Notes: generated from the letters alone by a model not told the origin. A stretch of 64,000 nucleotides of DNA from Prostheceraeus crozeri (GCA_907163375.1 CAJQUW010001994.1:47501-111500); one strand, 5' to 3'. Positions 11,601 through 25,400 are shown, counted from the stretch's first letter. Numbers and translations are program-made.

Positions 11601-12830
11601 AAGGTTAGGGTTAGGGTTAAGGTTAGGGTCAGGGTTAAGGCTAGGGTTAAGCTAAGGGTTAGGGTGAAGGTTTGAGTTAGGGATAAGGTTAGGGTTAGGG
11701 TTAGGGTTAGGTGAAAGTTAGGGTTAGGGTTAAGGTTAGTGTGAGGGAAGCAAGAAGAGTATATATGGCTTCCGGAGCCCATGTTAGGGTTAGGGTTAAG
11801 GTTGGGGTTTAGGGTTAGGGTAGGTTAAAGTTAGCGTTTAGGTTAGGAAGCAAGAAGAGTATCTATGGCACCATGAACCCATGGGTAAATAAATTTTCGA
11901 GTTACGGTTAGGGTTAGGGTTAAGGTTAGGCTTAGGTTTAAGGCTAGGGTTAAGGTTAGGGTTAGGGTTAAGGTTAGGGTTAAGGTTAGGGTTAGGGTTA
12001 AGGTTAGAGTTAAGGTTAGGGTTACGGTTGAGGTTGGGGTTTAGGGTTAGGGTTAGGTTAAAGTTAGGGTTAGGGTTAAGGTTAGGGTTAGGGGTTACGT
12101 TAGGGTTAGGGTTAAGTTAAGGTTAAGGTGAGGTTAGAGTTAAGGTTAAGGTTAGGGTTAGGGTTAAGGTTAAGGGTTAGGGAAGCCAGAAGAGTATCTA
12201 TGGCACCCGGAACCAATTTGTAAGTAAATTTTCGAGTTAGGGTTAAGGTTAGGGTTAGGGTTAGGGTCAGGGTTAAGGCTAGGGTTAAGGTAAGGGTTAG
12301 GGTGAAGGTTTGGGTTAGGGATAAGGTGAGAGATAAGGTTCGGATTAGGGTTAAGGTTCGGGTTAGGGTTAAGGTTGGGGTTTAGGGTTAGGGTTATGTT
12401 AAAGTTAGGGATAGGGTTAAGGTTAGGGAAGCAAGAAGAGTATTTATGGCACCGGGAACCCATGTTAGGGTTAGGGTTAGGGTTGGGGTTAGGGTTAAGG
12501 TTTGGGTTTAGGGTTAGGGTTAGGTTAAAGTTAGGGTTGGGGTTAAGGTAATGGTTAGGGAAGCAAGAAGAGTATCTATGGCACCCGGAACCCATGGGAA
12601 AATAAATTTTCGAGTTAGGGTTAGGGTTAGGGTTAAGGGTAGGGTTTAGGGTTAGGGTTAGTGTTAAGGTTAGGGTTAGGGTTAAGGTTAGAGTTAAGGT
12701 TAGGGTTAGGGTTAAGGTTCGGGTTTAGGGTTAGGGTTAGGTTAAAGTTAGGGTTATGTTAAAGTTAAGGTTAGTGTGAGGGAAGCAAGAAGAGTATATA
12801 TGGCTTCCGGAGCCCATGTTAGGGTAAGGA

Positions 12831-13576
12831 AGACACTTTTGGTTCGTCACGCTTTTTCGATTTTTCTAGAAGCGACCTTTGGTACGGTTTCTATGATTTT
12901 TTTTGGAGAGGAAAATTTGGCGTCACCGCTAACTGGGAAAATTTTTTGCTAGTCCATATCGGCATCGGAAGTGGTCCTGCGGGTCCATCAAATTTGAGGA
13001 ACCACGAAATTTTGAAAAATGCCCAAAAATTTGAGGAACCATTGGGTTTTTCGCGATTTTGGCGAACTTCCCATTTCGCAAAAAATATGAAAAAATATGT
13101 TTTAGAAACTTCAGGTGATGCCGGTTGTGCTAAGACAAAGAACAAAGAGAATAACTTAATAATTATTGGAACCACAGGTGGCCAAAGTTGGAGTAACGCT
13201 AACCCGAATTTTCTAGTTATTCCTCAATGGTTCCACATGATTCCACAGCGTTTTCTTAAAAACTTCTAAAGTTTTGAACGAAATTCTTTGCGATTTTGAC
13301 AAGAGTATCGCAAAGAACAGCTCGAGCGCCCATTAAAATTTCAATTGTTTGAGATCTCATCTGACCCCCATTTTGACCCCCAAATTTTCTCTAACCCTAT
13401 TTGGCCCGCCTGAAAAACAATGAAGGAACCCGCAAAATGATGCAAAACTGTTTACAGGATCGCTCAATTGGGTTCGGTGGAAAAAAAATTGTGAATCCAT
13501 ACGATTAGTGGTTCCTCGAGGGGTGCAAAGTTGAAAATGACGAAAATTTGACAAAATTTTTCACACAAAATAACCC
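12831..13576. other. Low-copy noncoding stretch between telomere-like array and tandem units
   Basis: The hexamers stop abruptly near 12830 and moderately AT-rich sequence follows. It holds several short words shared with the next region (GAGGAACCAC and its reverse complement, TAACCCTA). The longest open frame (12946-13269, +, 107 codons) has no recognisable domain and overlaps another frame on the opposite strand. No convincing gene is seen. It may be an older, diverged piece of the adjacent tandem family. Confidence 0.6.
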
Positions 13577-15638
13577 GATTTGAGGAATCACCAGATGGAA
13601 ACCCGCTTCCTGCCCATTTTTAGTTAGGGTTGCGGTAGTTTTAGATCACAATAGTGAAATATGGGTCTTCAACTCTTGTAACCCGAAAAAATTGAATTCA
13701 TACATGACCTGGAAGTGGGTCCCATCGCTCCCCCAAAAAGTGTCTTGTTTGGAACCCCGAATTTTAGGATTCTCAAAATTGGGCCACATTTGATGGCCCA
13801 CCACACTCTATTATCATGACCACATGACTCAAATTCAATCTCCACATGGATTTTCTCCACATGGACCACATGGATGGGGTCTTCAACTTTTCATTGACAT
13901 AGATATCGGACGTATATTATCCAGTTTACTTGTTGACTGGGCCAACTCAAAACATGGTAAAATAACCCTAATCCAATGGTTCCACCATTGGTCTAATGTA
14001 TTTTTGGGTCACTTGTCTGAACGACACCAACTTTGGCACCCAGCTGTGGCTAGACTAGGACTGGGGTGGGCCAACCACCCCACTCAAAGTGTACAACTTG
14101 CCAAGACCAACCAAATGACATAGATATCGGAGAGGATTGATGGATTCTATCATCAGAATCATAGACATGGAAGTTGACAAAAGTTCACTCTTTCCATCTG
14201 ACTTTGTTCAAACAAGAAATCGGATTAACCCTAAAGTGCATTTTCTAACCCGAATTGTCAATAGATATCTCGAATAGGGTTAGCCCACGAAAAAAACTGG
14301 TGTTTTTGCTACGGATTTTGTCAATGTTCTTCAAGGACCCTCACTTTGAGTTTCAACTATTTCAAGGTCATTGACCCATACTACATTTTGACATAGATAT
14401 CGACACACAGATATCTCATAACAATATCATAGAGAGCGAGTAAAATCGAGCCAATTTCATTAATATTTGAGGAACCACCTGATGGATACCCGTGAAAAGG
14501 GTCATTTTATAGTTTGGGTTTTGTAGGTTTTACTGCATGTTAGTATAAAACCGGTCTCGGACTCTTCTAACCCAAAAAATTGAATTCATACATGACCTGA
14601 AAGTGGGTCCCATCGCTCCCCCAAAAAGTGTCTTGTTTGGAACCCCGAATTTTGGGATTCTCAAAATTGGGCCAAATTTGATGGCCCACCGCGCTCTACT
14701 ATCATGACCACATTGCCCAAATTCAATCTCCACATGGAGATGGGGTCTTCAACTTTTCATTGACATAGATATCGGACGTATATTAGCCAGTTTACTTGTT
14801 GGCTGGGCCAACTCAAAACATGCAAAAATAACCCTAATCCAATTGTTTCACCATTGGTCTAATGTATTTTTGGGTCACTTGTCTGAACGACAGCAACTTT
14901 GGCACCCAGCTGTGGCTAGACTAGGACTGGGGTGGGCCAACCACCCCACTCAAAGTGTACAACTTGCCAAGACCAATCAATTGACATAGATATCGGATAG
15001 GATTGATGGATTCTACCATCAGAATCATAGACATGGAAGTTGACAAAAGTTCACTTTTCCATCTGACTTTGGTCAAACAAGAAATCGGATTAACCCTAAA
15101 GTGCATTTTCTAACCCGAATTGTCAATAGATATCTCGAATAGGGTTAGCCATCGTAAAAACTGGTGTTTTTGCTACGGATTTTGTCAATGTTTTTTAAGG
15201 ACCCTCACTTTGAGTTTCAACTATTTCAAGGTCATTGACCCATATTACATTTTGACATAGATATCGATACACAGATATCTCATAACAATATCATAGAGAG
15301 CGAGTAAAATGGAGCCAAATTCATTAATATTTGAGGAACCACCTGATGGACACCCGTGAAAAGGGTCATTTTCTAGTTTGGGTTTTGTAGGTTTTACTGC
15401 ATGTTAGTATAAAACCGGTCTCGGACTCTTCTAGCCCGAAAAATTGAATTCATACATGACCTGGAAGTGGGTCCCATCGCTCCCCTAAAAAGTGTCTTGT
15501 TTGGAACCCAAAATTTTAGGATTCTCAAAATTGGGCCAACCTTCATGGCCCACCACACTCCACTATCATGACCACATTGCCCAAATTCAATCTCCACATG
15601 GAGATGGGGTCTTCAACTTGATGGAGATGGGGGCGTCA
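13577..15638 (+). repeat. Tandem ~0.87 kb repeat, two full units and a partial third
   Basis: The landmark TTGAATTCATACATGACC occurs at 13692, 14580 and 15444, giving periods of 888 and 864 bp. Units run about 13577-14465, 14466-15329 and 15330-15638, the last one cut off where the satellite begins. Units share nearly all sequence, including several ATAGATATC sites and telomere-like TAACCCTA or TAGGGTTAG words. The first unit is the most diverged at its left end. Open frames inside (for example 13824-14123 +) are not conserved as full frames between units and are not called as genes. Confidence 0.88.
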
Positions 15639-17204
15639 ATGAATGAATTAAGTATCATTGTCCAATCTCAATGCAGCTGTGCTCCAACTGTTCTCTTTTG
15701 TTCTCTTCTGTTTTTTTTCATAATTAAGTCTATGCATATCGAGTAATATATCATATGAAAGCTGAAAGAGAGTAGAATATGAATGAATTAAGTATCATTG
15801 TCCTATCTCAATGCAGTTGTGGTCCGACTGTTCTCTTCTGTTCTCTTCTGTTCTTTTTTCAGTATTCATTCGATGCATATCGAGTAATATATCATATGAA
15901 AGCTGAGAGAGAGTAGAATATGATTGAATTAAGTATCATTGTCTATCTCAATGCAGCTGTGGTCCAACTGTTCTCTTCTGTTCTTTTTTCAGTATTCATT
16001 CGATGCATATCGAGTAACATATCATATGAAATCTGAGAGAGAGTAGAACATGAATGAATTAAGTATCATTGTCCAATCTCAATGCAGCTGTGCTCCAACT
16101 GTTCTCTTCTGTTCTCTTCTGTTCTTTTTTCAGAATTCATCCGATGCATATCGAGTAATATATCATATGAAAGCTGAGAAGCAGTAGAATATGAACGAAT
16201 TAATGATCATTGTCCCATCTGAATGGAGCTGTGGTCAAACTGTTCTCTTCTGTTCTCTTCTGTTCTTTTTTTCAGAATTCAGTCGGCCCACATCAAGTAA
16301 TATATCATATGAAGGCTGAGAGAGAGTAGAATATGGATGAATTAAGTATCATTCTCTATCTCAATGGAGCTGTGCTCCAACTGTTTTCTTCTGTTCTCTT
16401 CTGTTCTTTTTTCAGTATTCATCCGATGCATATCGAGTAATATATCATATGAAAGCTGAGAAGCAGTAGAATATGAACGAATTAATGATCATTGTCCCAT
16501 AGGAATGGAGCTGTGATCCAACTGTTCTCTTTTGTTCTCTTCTGTTCTTTTTTCAGTATTTATTCGATGCATATCGAGTAATATATCATATGAAAGCTGA
16601 GAGAGAGTAGAATATGAATGAATTAAGTATCATTGTCGCATCTGAATGGAGCTGTGGTCCAACTGTTCTCTTCTGTTCTTTTTTCAGTATTCATTCGATG
16701 CATATCGAGTAATATATCATAAGAAAGCTGAGAGAGAGTAGAATATGAATTAATTAATGATCATTGTCCTATCTCAATGCAGCTGTGCTCCAACTGTTCT
16801 CTTCTGTTCTTTTTTCAGTATTCATTCGATGCATATCGAGTAATATATCATATGAAAGCTGAGAGAGAGTAGAATATGAATGAATTAAGTATCATTGTCC
16901 AATCTCAATGCAGCTGTGCTCCAACTGTTCTCTTTTGTTCTCTTCTGTTCTTTTTTGAGAATTCAGTCGAGGCTAATCGAGTAATATACCATATTAAAGC
17001 TGAGAGACAGTAGAATATGAACGAATTAATGATCATTGTCCTATCTGAATGCAGCTGCGCTCCAATTGTTCTCTTCTGTTCTCTTCTGTTTTTTTGTCAG
17101 TATTCATTCGATGCATATCGAGTAATATATCATATGAAAGCTGAGAAGCAGTAGAATATGAACGAATTAATGATCATTGTCCCATAGGAATGGAGCTGTG
17201 CTCC

Positions 17205-20200
17205 AACTGTTTTCTTCTGTTCTCTTCTGTTCTTTTTTCAGTATTCATCCGATGCATATCGAGTAATATATCATATGAAAGCTGAGAAGCAGTAGAATAT
17301 GAACGAATTAATGATCATTGTCCAATAGGAATGGAGCTGTGATCCAACTGTTCTCTTTTGTTCTCTTCTGTTCTTTTTTCAGTATTCATTCGATGCATAT
17401 CGAGTAATATATCATATGAAAGCTGAGGGAGAGTAGAATATGAATGAATTAAGTATCATTGTCTATCTCAATGGAGCTGTGCTCCAACTGTTCTCTTTTG
17501 TTCTCTTCTGTTATTTTTTCAGTATTCATTCGACGCATATCGAGTAATAGATCATATGAAAGCTGAGAGAGAGTAGAATATGAATGAATCAATTACCATT
17601 GTCGCATCTGAATGGAGCTGTGGTCCAACTGTTCTCTTCTGTTCTTTTTTCAGTATTCATTCGATGCATATCGAGTAATATATCATAAGAAAGCTGAGAG
17701 AGAGTAGAATATGAATATATTAATGATCATTGTCCAATCTCAATGCAGCTGTGGTCCAACAGTTCTCTTCTGTTCTTTTTTTCAGAATTCAGTCGGCCCA
17801 TATCGAGTAATATATCATATGAAAGCTGAGAGAGAGTAGAATATGAATGAATTAAGTATCATTGTCCAATCTCAATGCAGCTGTGCTCCAACTGTTCTCT
17901 GTTGTTCTCTTCTGTTCTTTTTTGAGAATTCAGTCGAGGCTAATCGAGTAATATACCATATTAAAGCTGAGAGAGAGTAGATTATGAACGAATTAAGTAT
18001 CATTGTCTATCTCAATGCAGCTGTGGTCCAACTGTTCTCTTTTGTTCTCTTCTGTTTTTTTTTCAGTATTCATTCGATGCATATCGAGTAATATATCATA
18101 TGAAAGCTGAGAAAGAGCAGAATATGAATGAATTAAGTATCATTGTCCCATAGGAATGGAGCTGTGGGCCAACTGTTCTCTTCTGTTCTCTTCTGTTCTT
18201 TTTTCAGTATTCATTCGATGCATATCGAGTAATATATCATATGAAAGCTGAGAGAGAGTAGAATATGAATGAATTAGGTATCATTGTCTATCTCAATGGA
18301 GCTGTGCTCCAACTGTTCTCTTCTGTTCTCTTCTGTTCTTTTTTCAGTATTCATTCGACGCATATCGAGTAATATATCATATGAAAGCTGAGAGAGAGTA
18401 GAATATGAATGAATCAGTTACCATTGTCGCATCTGAATGGAGCTGTGGTCCAACTGTTCTCTTCTGTTCTTTTTTCAGTATTCATTCGATGCATATCGAG
18501 TAATATATCATAAGAAAGCTGAGAGACAGTAGAATATGAATATATTAATGATCATTGTCCAATCTCAATGCAGCTGTGGGCCAACTGTTCTCTTCTGTTC
18601 TTTTTTTCAGAATTCAGTCGGCCCATATCGAGAAATATATCATATGAAAGCTGAGAGAGAGTAGAATATGAATGAATTAAGTATCATTGTCGAATCTCGA
18701 TGCAGCTGTGCTCCAACTGTTCTCTGTTGTTCTCTTCTGTTCTTTTTTGAGAATTCAGTCGAGGCTAATCGAGTAATATACCATATTAAAGCTGAGAGAC
18801 AGTAGAATATGAACGAATTAATGATCATTGTCCTATCTGAATGCAGCTGCGCTCCAATTGTTCTCTTCTGTTCTCTTCTGTTTTTTTGTCAGTATTCATT
18901 CGATGCATATCCAGTAATATATCATATGAAAGCTGAGAGAGAGTAGAATATGAATGAATTAAGTATCATTTTCCCATAGGATTAGAGCTGTGCTCCAACT
19001 GTTCTCTTTTGTTCTCTTCTGTTCTTTTTTCAGTATTCATTCGATGCATATCGAGTAATATATCATATGAAAGCTGAGAGAGAGTAGAATATGAATGAAT
19101 TGAGTATCATTGTCTATCTCAATGGAGCTGTGCTCCAACTGTTCTCTTCTGTTCTTTTTTCAGTATTTATTCGACGCATATCGAGTAATATATCATATGA
19201 AAGCTGAGATAGAGTAGAATATGAATGAATTAAGTATCATTGGCCCATAAGAATGGAGCTGTGCTCCAACTGTTCTCTTTGGTTCAATTCTGTTCTTTTT
19301 TCAGTATTCATTCGATGCATATCGAGTAATATATCATATGAAAGCTGAGGAAGAGTAGAATATGAATGAATTAAGTATCATTGTCTATCTCAATGCAGCT
19401 GTGGTCCAACTGTTCTCTTCTGTTCTTTTTTCAGTATTCATTCGAAGCATATCGAGTAACATATCATATGAAAGCTGAGAGAGAGTAGAACATGAATGAA
19501 TTAAGTATCATTGTCCAATCTCAATGCAGCTGTGCTCCAACTGTTCTCTTCTGTTCTCTTCTGTTCTTTTTTGAGAATTCAGTCGAGGCTAATCGAGTAA
19601 TATACCATATTAAAGCTGAGAGAGAGTAGAATATGAATCAATTAATGAGAATTGCCCCATCTGAATGGAGCTGTGGTCCAACTGTTCTCTTCTGTTCTCT
19701 TCCGTTCTTTTTTCAGTATTCATTCGATGCATATCGAGTAATATATCATATGAAGGCTGAGAGAGAGTAGAATATGATTGAATTAATGATCATTGTCCCA
19801 TCTGAATGGAGCTGTGCTCCAACTGTTTTCTTCTGTTCTCTTCTGTTCTTTTTTCAGTATTCATCCGATGCATATCGAGTAATATATCATATGAAAGCTG
19901 AGAAGCAGTAGAATATGAACGAATTAATGATCATTGTCCCATAGGAATGGAGCTGTGATCCAACTGTTCTCTTTTGTTCTCTTCTGTTCTTTTTTCAGTA
20001 TTCATTCGATGCATATCGAGTAATATATCATATGAAAGCTGAGGGAGAGTAGAATATGAATGAATTAAGTATCATTGTCTATCTCAATGGAGCTGTGCTC
20101 CAACTGTTCTCTTTTGTTCTCTTCTGTTATTTTTTCAGTATTCATTCGACGCATATCGAGTAATAGATCATATGAAAGCTGAGAGAGAGTAGAATATGAA

Positions 20201-22438
20201 TGAATCAATTACCATTGTCGCATCTGAATGGAGCTGTGGTCCAACTGTTCTCTTCTGTTCTTTTTTCAGTATTCATTCGATGCATATCGAGTAATATATC
20301 ATAAGAAAGCTGAGAGAGAGTAGAATATGAATATATTAATGATCATTGTCCAATCTCAATGCAGCTGTGGTCCAACAGTTCTCTTCTGTTCTTTTTTTCA
20401 GAATTCAGTCGGCCCATATCGAGTAATATATCATATGAAAGCTGAGAGAGAGTAGAATATGAATGAATTAAGTATCATTGTCCAATCTCAATGCAGCTGT
20501 GCTCCAACTGTTCTCTGTTGTTCTCTTCTGTTCTTTTTTGAGAATTCAGTCGAGGCTAATCGAGTAATATACCATATTAAAGCTGAGAGAGAGTAGATTA
20601 TGAACGAATTAAGTATCATTGTCTATCTCAATGCAGCTGTGGTCCAACTGTTCTCTTTTGTTCTCTTCTGTTTTTTTTTCAGTATTCATTCGATGCATAT
20701 CGAGTAATATATCATATGAAAGCTGAGAAAGAGCAGAATATGAATGAATTAAGTATCATTGTCCCATAGGAATGGAGCTGTGGTCCAACTGTTCTCTTCT
20801 GTTCTCTTCTGTTCTTTTTTCAGTATTCATTCGATGCATATCGAGTAATATATCATATGAAAGCTGAGAGAGAGTAGAATATGAATGAATTAGGTATCAT
20901 TGTCCAATCTCAATGGAGCTGTGCTCCAACTGTTCTCTTCTGTTCTCTTCTGTTCTTTTTTTAGTATTCATTCGACGCATATCGAGTAATATATCATATG
21001 AAAGCTGAGAGAGAGTAGAATATGAATGAATCAGTTACCATTGTCGCATCTGAATGGAGCTGTGGTCCAACTGTTCTCTTCTGTTCTTTTTTCAGTATTC
21101 ATTCGATGCATATCGAGTAATATATCATAAGAAAGCTGAGAGACAGTAGAATATGAATATATTAATGATCATTGTCCAATCTCAATGCAGCTGTGGGCCA
21201 ACTGTTCTCTTCTGTTCTTTTTTTCAGAATTCAGTCGGCCCATATCGAGAAATATATCATATGAAAGCTGAGAGAGAGTAGAATATGAATGAATTAAGTA
21301 TCATTGTCGAATCTCGATGCAGCTGTGCTCCAACTGTTCTCTGTTGTTCTCTTCTGTTCTTTTTTGAGAATTCAGTCGAGGCTAATCGAGTAATATACCA
21401 TATTAAAGCTGAGAGACAGTAGAATATGAACGAATTAATGATCATTGTCCTATCTGAATGCAGCTGCGCTCCAATTGTTCTCTTCTGTTCTCTTCTGTTT
21501 TTTTGTCAGTATTCATTCGATGCATATCCAGTAATATATCATATGAAAGCTGAGAAGCAGTAGAATATGAATGAATTAAGTATCATTTTCCCATAGGATT
21601 AGAGCTGTGCTCCAACTGTTCTCTTTTGTTCTCTTCTGTTCTTTTTTCAGTATTCATTCGATGCATATCGAGTAATATATCATATGAAAGCTGAGAGAGA
21701 GTAGAATATGAATGAATTGAGTATCATTGTCTATCTCAATGGAGCTGTGCTCCAACTGTTCTCTTCTGTTCTTTTTTCAGTATTTATTCGACGCATATCG
21801 AGTAATATATCATATGAAAGCTGAGATAGAGTAGAATATGAATGAATTAAGTATCATTGGCCCATAAGAATGGAGCTGTGCTCCAACTGTTCTCTTTGGT
21901 TCAATTCTGTTCTTTTTTCAGTATTCATTCGATGCATATCGAGTAATATATCATATGAAAGCTGAGGAAGAGTAGAATATGAATGAATTAAGTATCATTG
22001 TCTATCTCAATGCAGCTGTGGTCCAACTGTTCTCTTCTGTTCTTTTTTCAGTATTCATTCGAAGCATATCGAGTAACATATCATATGAAAGCTGAGAGAG
22101 AGTAGAACATGAATGAATTAAGTATCATTGTCCAATCTCAATGCAGCTGTGCTCCAACTGTTCTCTTCTGTTCTCTTCTGTTCTTTTTTGAGAATTCAGT
22201 CGAGGCTAATCGAGTAATATACCATATTAAAGCTGAGAGAGAGTAGAATATGAATCAATTAATGAGAATTGCCCCATCTGAATGGAGCTGTGGTCCAACT
22301 GTTCTCTTCTGTTCTCTTCCGTTCTTTTTTCAGTATTCATTCGATGCATATCGAGTAATATATCATATGAAGGCTGAGAGAGAGTAGAATATGATTGAAT
22401 TAATGATCATTGTCCCATCTGAATGGAGCTGTGCTCCA
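17205..22438 (+). repeat. Higher-order repeat of about 2617 bp, two tandem copies
   Basis: Rare variants recur at a fixed distance of 2617 bp. TGTTTTCTTCTG occurs at 17205 and 19822, GAGGGAGAGTAG at 17424 and 20041, and a class-specific segment at 18640 and 21257. The unit is about 19 monomers. The two copies differ by only scattered changes in the parts compared, so the duplication is recent relative to monomer divergence. A third copy begins near 22439 but soon departs from the pattern. Confidence 0.85.
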
Positions 22439-25400
22439 ACTGTTTTCTTCTGTTCTCTTCTGTTCTTTTTTCAGTATTCATCCGATGCATATCGAGTAAT
22501 ATATCATATGAAAGCTGAGAAGCAGTAGAATATGAACGAATTAATGATCATTGTCCCATAGGAATGGAGCTGTGATCCAACTGTTCTCTTTTGTTCTCTT
22601 CTGTTCTTTTTTCAGTATTCATTCGATGCATATCGAGTAATATATCATATGAAAGCTGAGAGAGAGTAGAATATGAATGAATTAAGTATCATTGTCGCAT
22701 CTGAATGGAGCTGTGGTCCAACTGTTCTCTTCTGTTCTTTTTTCAGTATTCATTCGATGCATATCGAGTAATATATCATAAGAAAGCTGAGAGAGAGTAG
22801 AATATGAATATATTAATGATCATTGTCCAATCTCAATGCAGCTGTGGTCCAACAGTTCTCTTCTGTTCTTTTTTTCAGAATTCAGTCGGCCCATATCGAG
22901 TAATATATCATATGAAAGCTGAGAGAGAGTAGAATATGAATGAATTAAGTATCATTGTCCAATCTCAATGCAGCTGTGCTCCAACTGTTCTCTGTTGTTC
23001 TCTTCTGTTCTTTTTTGAGAATTCAGTCGAGGCTAATCGAGTAATATACCATATTAAAGCTGAGAGACAGTAGAATATGAACGAATTAATGATCATTGTC
23101 CTATCTGAATGCAGCTGCGCTCCAATTGTTCTCTTCTAATCTCTTCTGTTTTTTTGTCAGTATTCATTCGATGCATATCGAGTAATATATCATATGAAAG
23201 CTGAGAAGCAGTAGAATATGAACGAATTAATGATCAATGTCCCATAGGAATGGAGCTGTGCTCCAACTGTTTTCTTCTGTTCTCTTCTGTTCTTTTTTCA
23301 GTATTCATCCGATGCATATCGAGTAATATATCATATGAAAGCTGAGAAGCAGTAGAATATGAACGAATTAATGACCATTGTCCCATAGGAATTGAGCTGT
23401 GATCCAACTGTTCTCTTTTGTTCTCTTCTGTTCTTTTTTCAGTATTCATTCGATGCATATCGAGTAATATATCATATGAAAGCTGAGAGAGAGTAGAATA
23501 TGAATGAATTAAGTATCATTGTCTATCTCAATGGAGCTGTGCTCCAACTGTTCTCTTTTGTTCTCTTCTGTTATTTTTTCAGTATTCATTCGACGCATAT
23601 CGAGTAATATATCATAAGAAAGCTGAGAGACAGTAGAATATGAATATATTAATGATCATTGTCCAATCTCAATGCAGCTGTGGGCCAACTGTTCTCTTCT
23701 GTTCTTTTTTTCAGAATTCAGTCGGCCCATATCGAGAAATATATCATATGAAAGCTGAGAGAGAGTAGAATATGAATGAATTAAGTATCATTGTCGAATC
23801 TCGATGCAGCTGTGCTCCAACTGTTCTCTGTTGTTCTCTTCTGTTCTTTTTTGAGAATTCAGTCGAGGCTAATCGAGTAATATACCATATTAAAGCTGAG
23901 AGACAGTAGAATATGAACGAATTAATGATCATTGTCCTATCTGAATGCAGCTGCGCTCCAATTGTTCTCTTCTGTTCTCTTCTGTTTTTTTGTCAGTATT
24001 CATTCGATGCATATCCAGTAATATATCATATGAAAGCTGAGAGAGAGAGTAGAATATGAATGAATTAAGTATCATTTTCCCATAGGATTAGAGCTGTGCT
24101 CCAACTGTTCTCTTTTGTTCTCTTCTGTTCTTTTTTCAGTATTCATTCGATGCATATCGAGTAATATATCATATGAAAGCTGAGAGAGAGTAGAATATGA
24201 ATGAATTGAGTATCATTGTCTATCTCAATGGAGCTGTGCTCCAACTGTTCTCTTCTGTTCTTTTTTCAGTATGTATTCGACGCATATCGAGTAATATATC
24301 ATATGAAAGCTGAGATAGAGTAGAATATGAATGAATTAAGTATCATTGTCCCATAAGAATGGAGCTGTGCTCCAACTGTTCTCTTTGGTTCAATTCTGTT
24401 CTTTTTTCAGTATTCATTCGATGCATATCGAGTAATATATCATATGAAAGCTGAGGAAGAGTAGAATATGAATGAATTAAGTATCATTGTCTATCTCAAT
24501 GAAGCTGTGGTCCAACTGTTCTCTTCTGTTCTTTTTTCAGTATTCATTCGAAGCATATCGAGTAACATATCATATGAAAGCTGAGAGAGAGTAGAACATG
24601 AATGAATTAAGTATCATTGTCCAATCTCAATGCAGCTGTGCTCCAACTGTTCTCTTCTGTTCTCTTCTGTTCTTTTTTGAGAATTCAGTCGAGGCTAATC
24701 GAGTAATATACCATATTAAAGCTGAGAGACAGTAGAATATGAACGAATTAATGATCATTGTCCTATCTGAATGCAGCTGCGCTCCAATTGTTCTCTTCTG
24801 TTCTCTTCTGTTTTTTTGTCAGTATTCATTCGATGCATATCCAGTAATATATCATATGAAAGCTGAGAGAGAGTAGAATATGAATGAATTAAGTATCATT
24901 TTCCCATAGGATTAGAGCTGTGCTCCAACTGTTCTCTTTTGTTCTCTTCTGTTCTTTTTTCAGTATTCATTCGATGCATATCGAGTAATATATCATATGA
25001 AAGCTGAGAGAGAGTAAAATATGAATGAATTAAGTATCATTGTCTAACTCAATGGAGCTGTGCTCCAACTGTTCTCTTCTGTTCTTTTTTCAGTATTCAT
25101 TTGATGCATATCGAGTAATATATCATATGAAAGCTGAGAGAGAGTAGAATATGAATGAATTAAGTATCATTGTCCCATAAGAATGGAGCTGTGCTCCAAC
25201 TGTTCTCTTTGGTTCAATTCTGTTCTTTTTTCAGTATTCATTCGATGCATATCGAGTAATATATCATATGAAAGCTGAGGAAGAGTAGAATATGAATGAA
25301 TTAAGTATCACTGTCTATCTCAATGCAGCTGTGGTCCAACTGTTCTCTTCTGTTCTTTTTTCAGTATTCATTCGAAGCATATCGAGTAACATATCATATG

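Larger units (their letters stand above)
1..12830 (+). repeat. Degenerate telomere-like (TTAGGG/TTAAGG)n array with spacer cassettes
   Basis: The stretch is built almost wholly from TTAGGG hexamers mixed with the variant TTAAGG and rarer forms (TTCGGG, TTGGGG, TTTAGGG, TTAGCG). About every 200 bp the hexamers are interrupted by a conserved spacer beginning GGAAGCAAGAAGAGTATC; roughly 60 spacers can be counted. The G-rich strand is the + strand throughout. Groups of spacer types and hexamer variants recur at about 1.5-1.6 kb, so larger blocks have been duplicated. Reading frames across it give Asn-Pro/Asn-Leu, Leu-Thr, Val-Arg or Leu-Gly dipeptide runs because six bases are two codons; these are not taken as genes. 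Interstitial or subtelomeric telomere-like DNA is the best reading. The array may continue left of the window. Confidence 0.95.

Noticed and set aside
1-12830. CRISPR-like array (regular repeats with spacers)
   Set aside because: The intervening sequence is telomere-like hexamers of variable length, and the context is eukaryotic.
12946-13269. 107-codon + frame as a gene
   Set aside because: It has no domain, overlaps an opposite-strand frame, and lies in sequence full of repeat words.
13824-14123. 99-codon + frame in the 0.87 kb unit
   Set aside because: The second unit does not keep the frame, which argues against selection.
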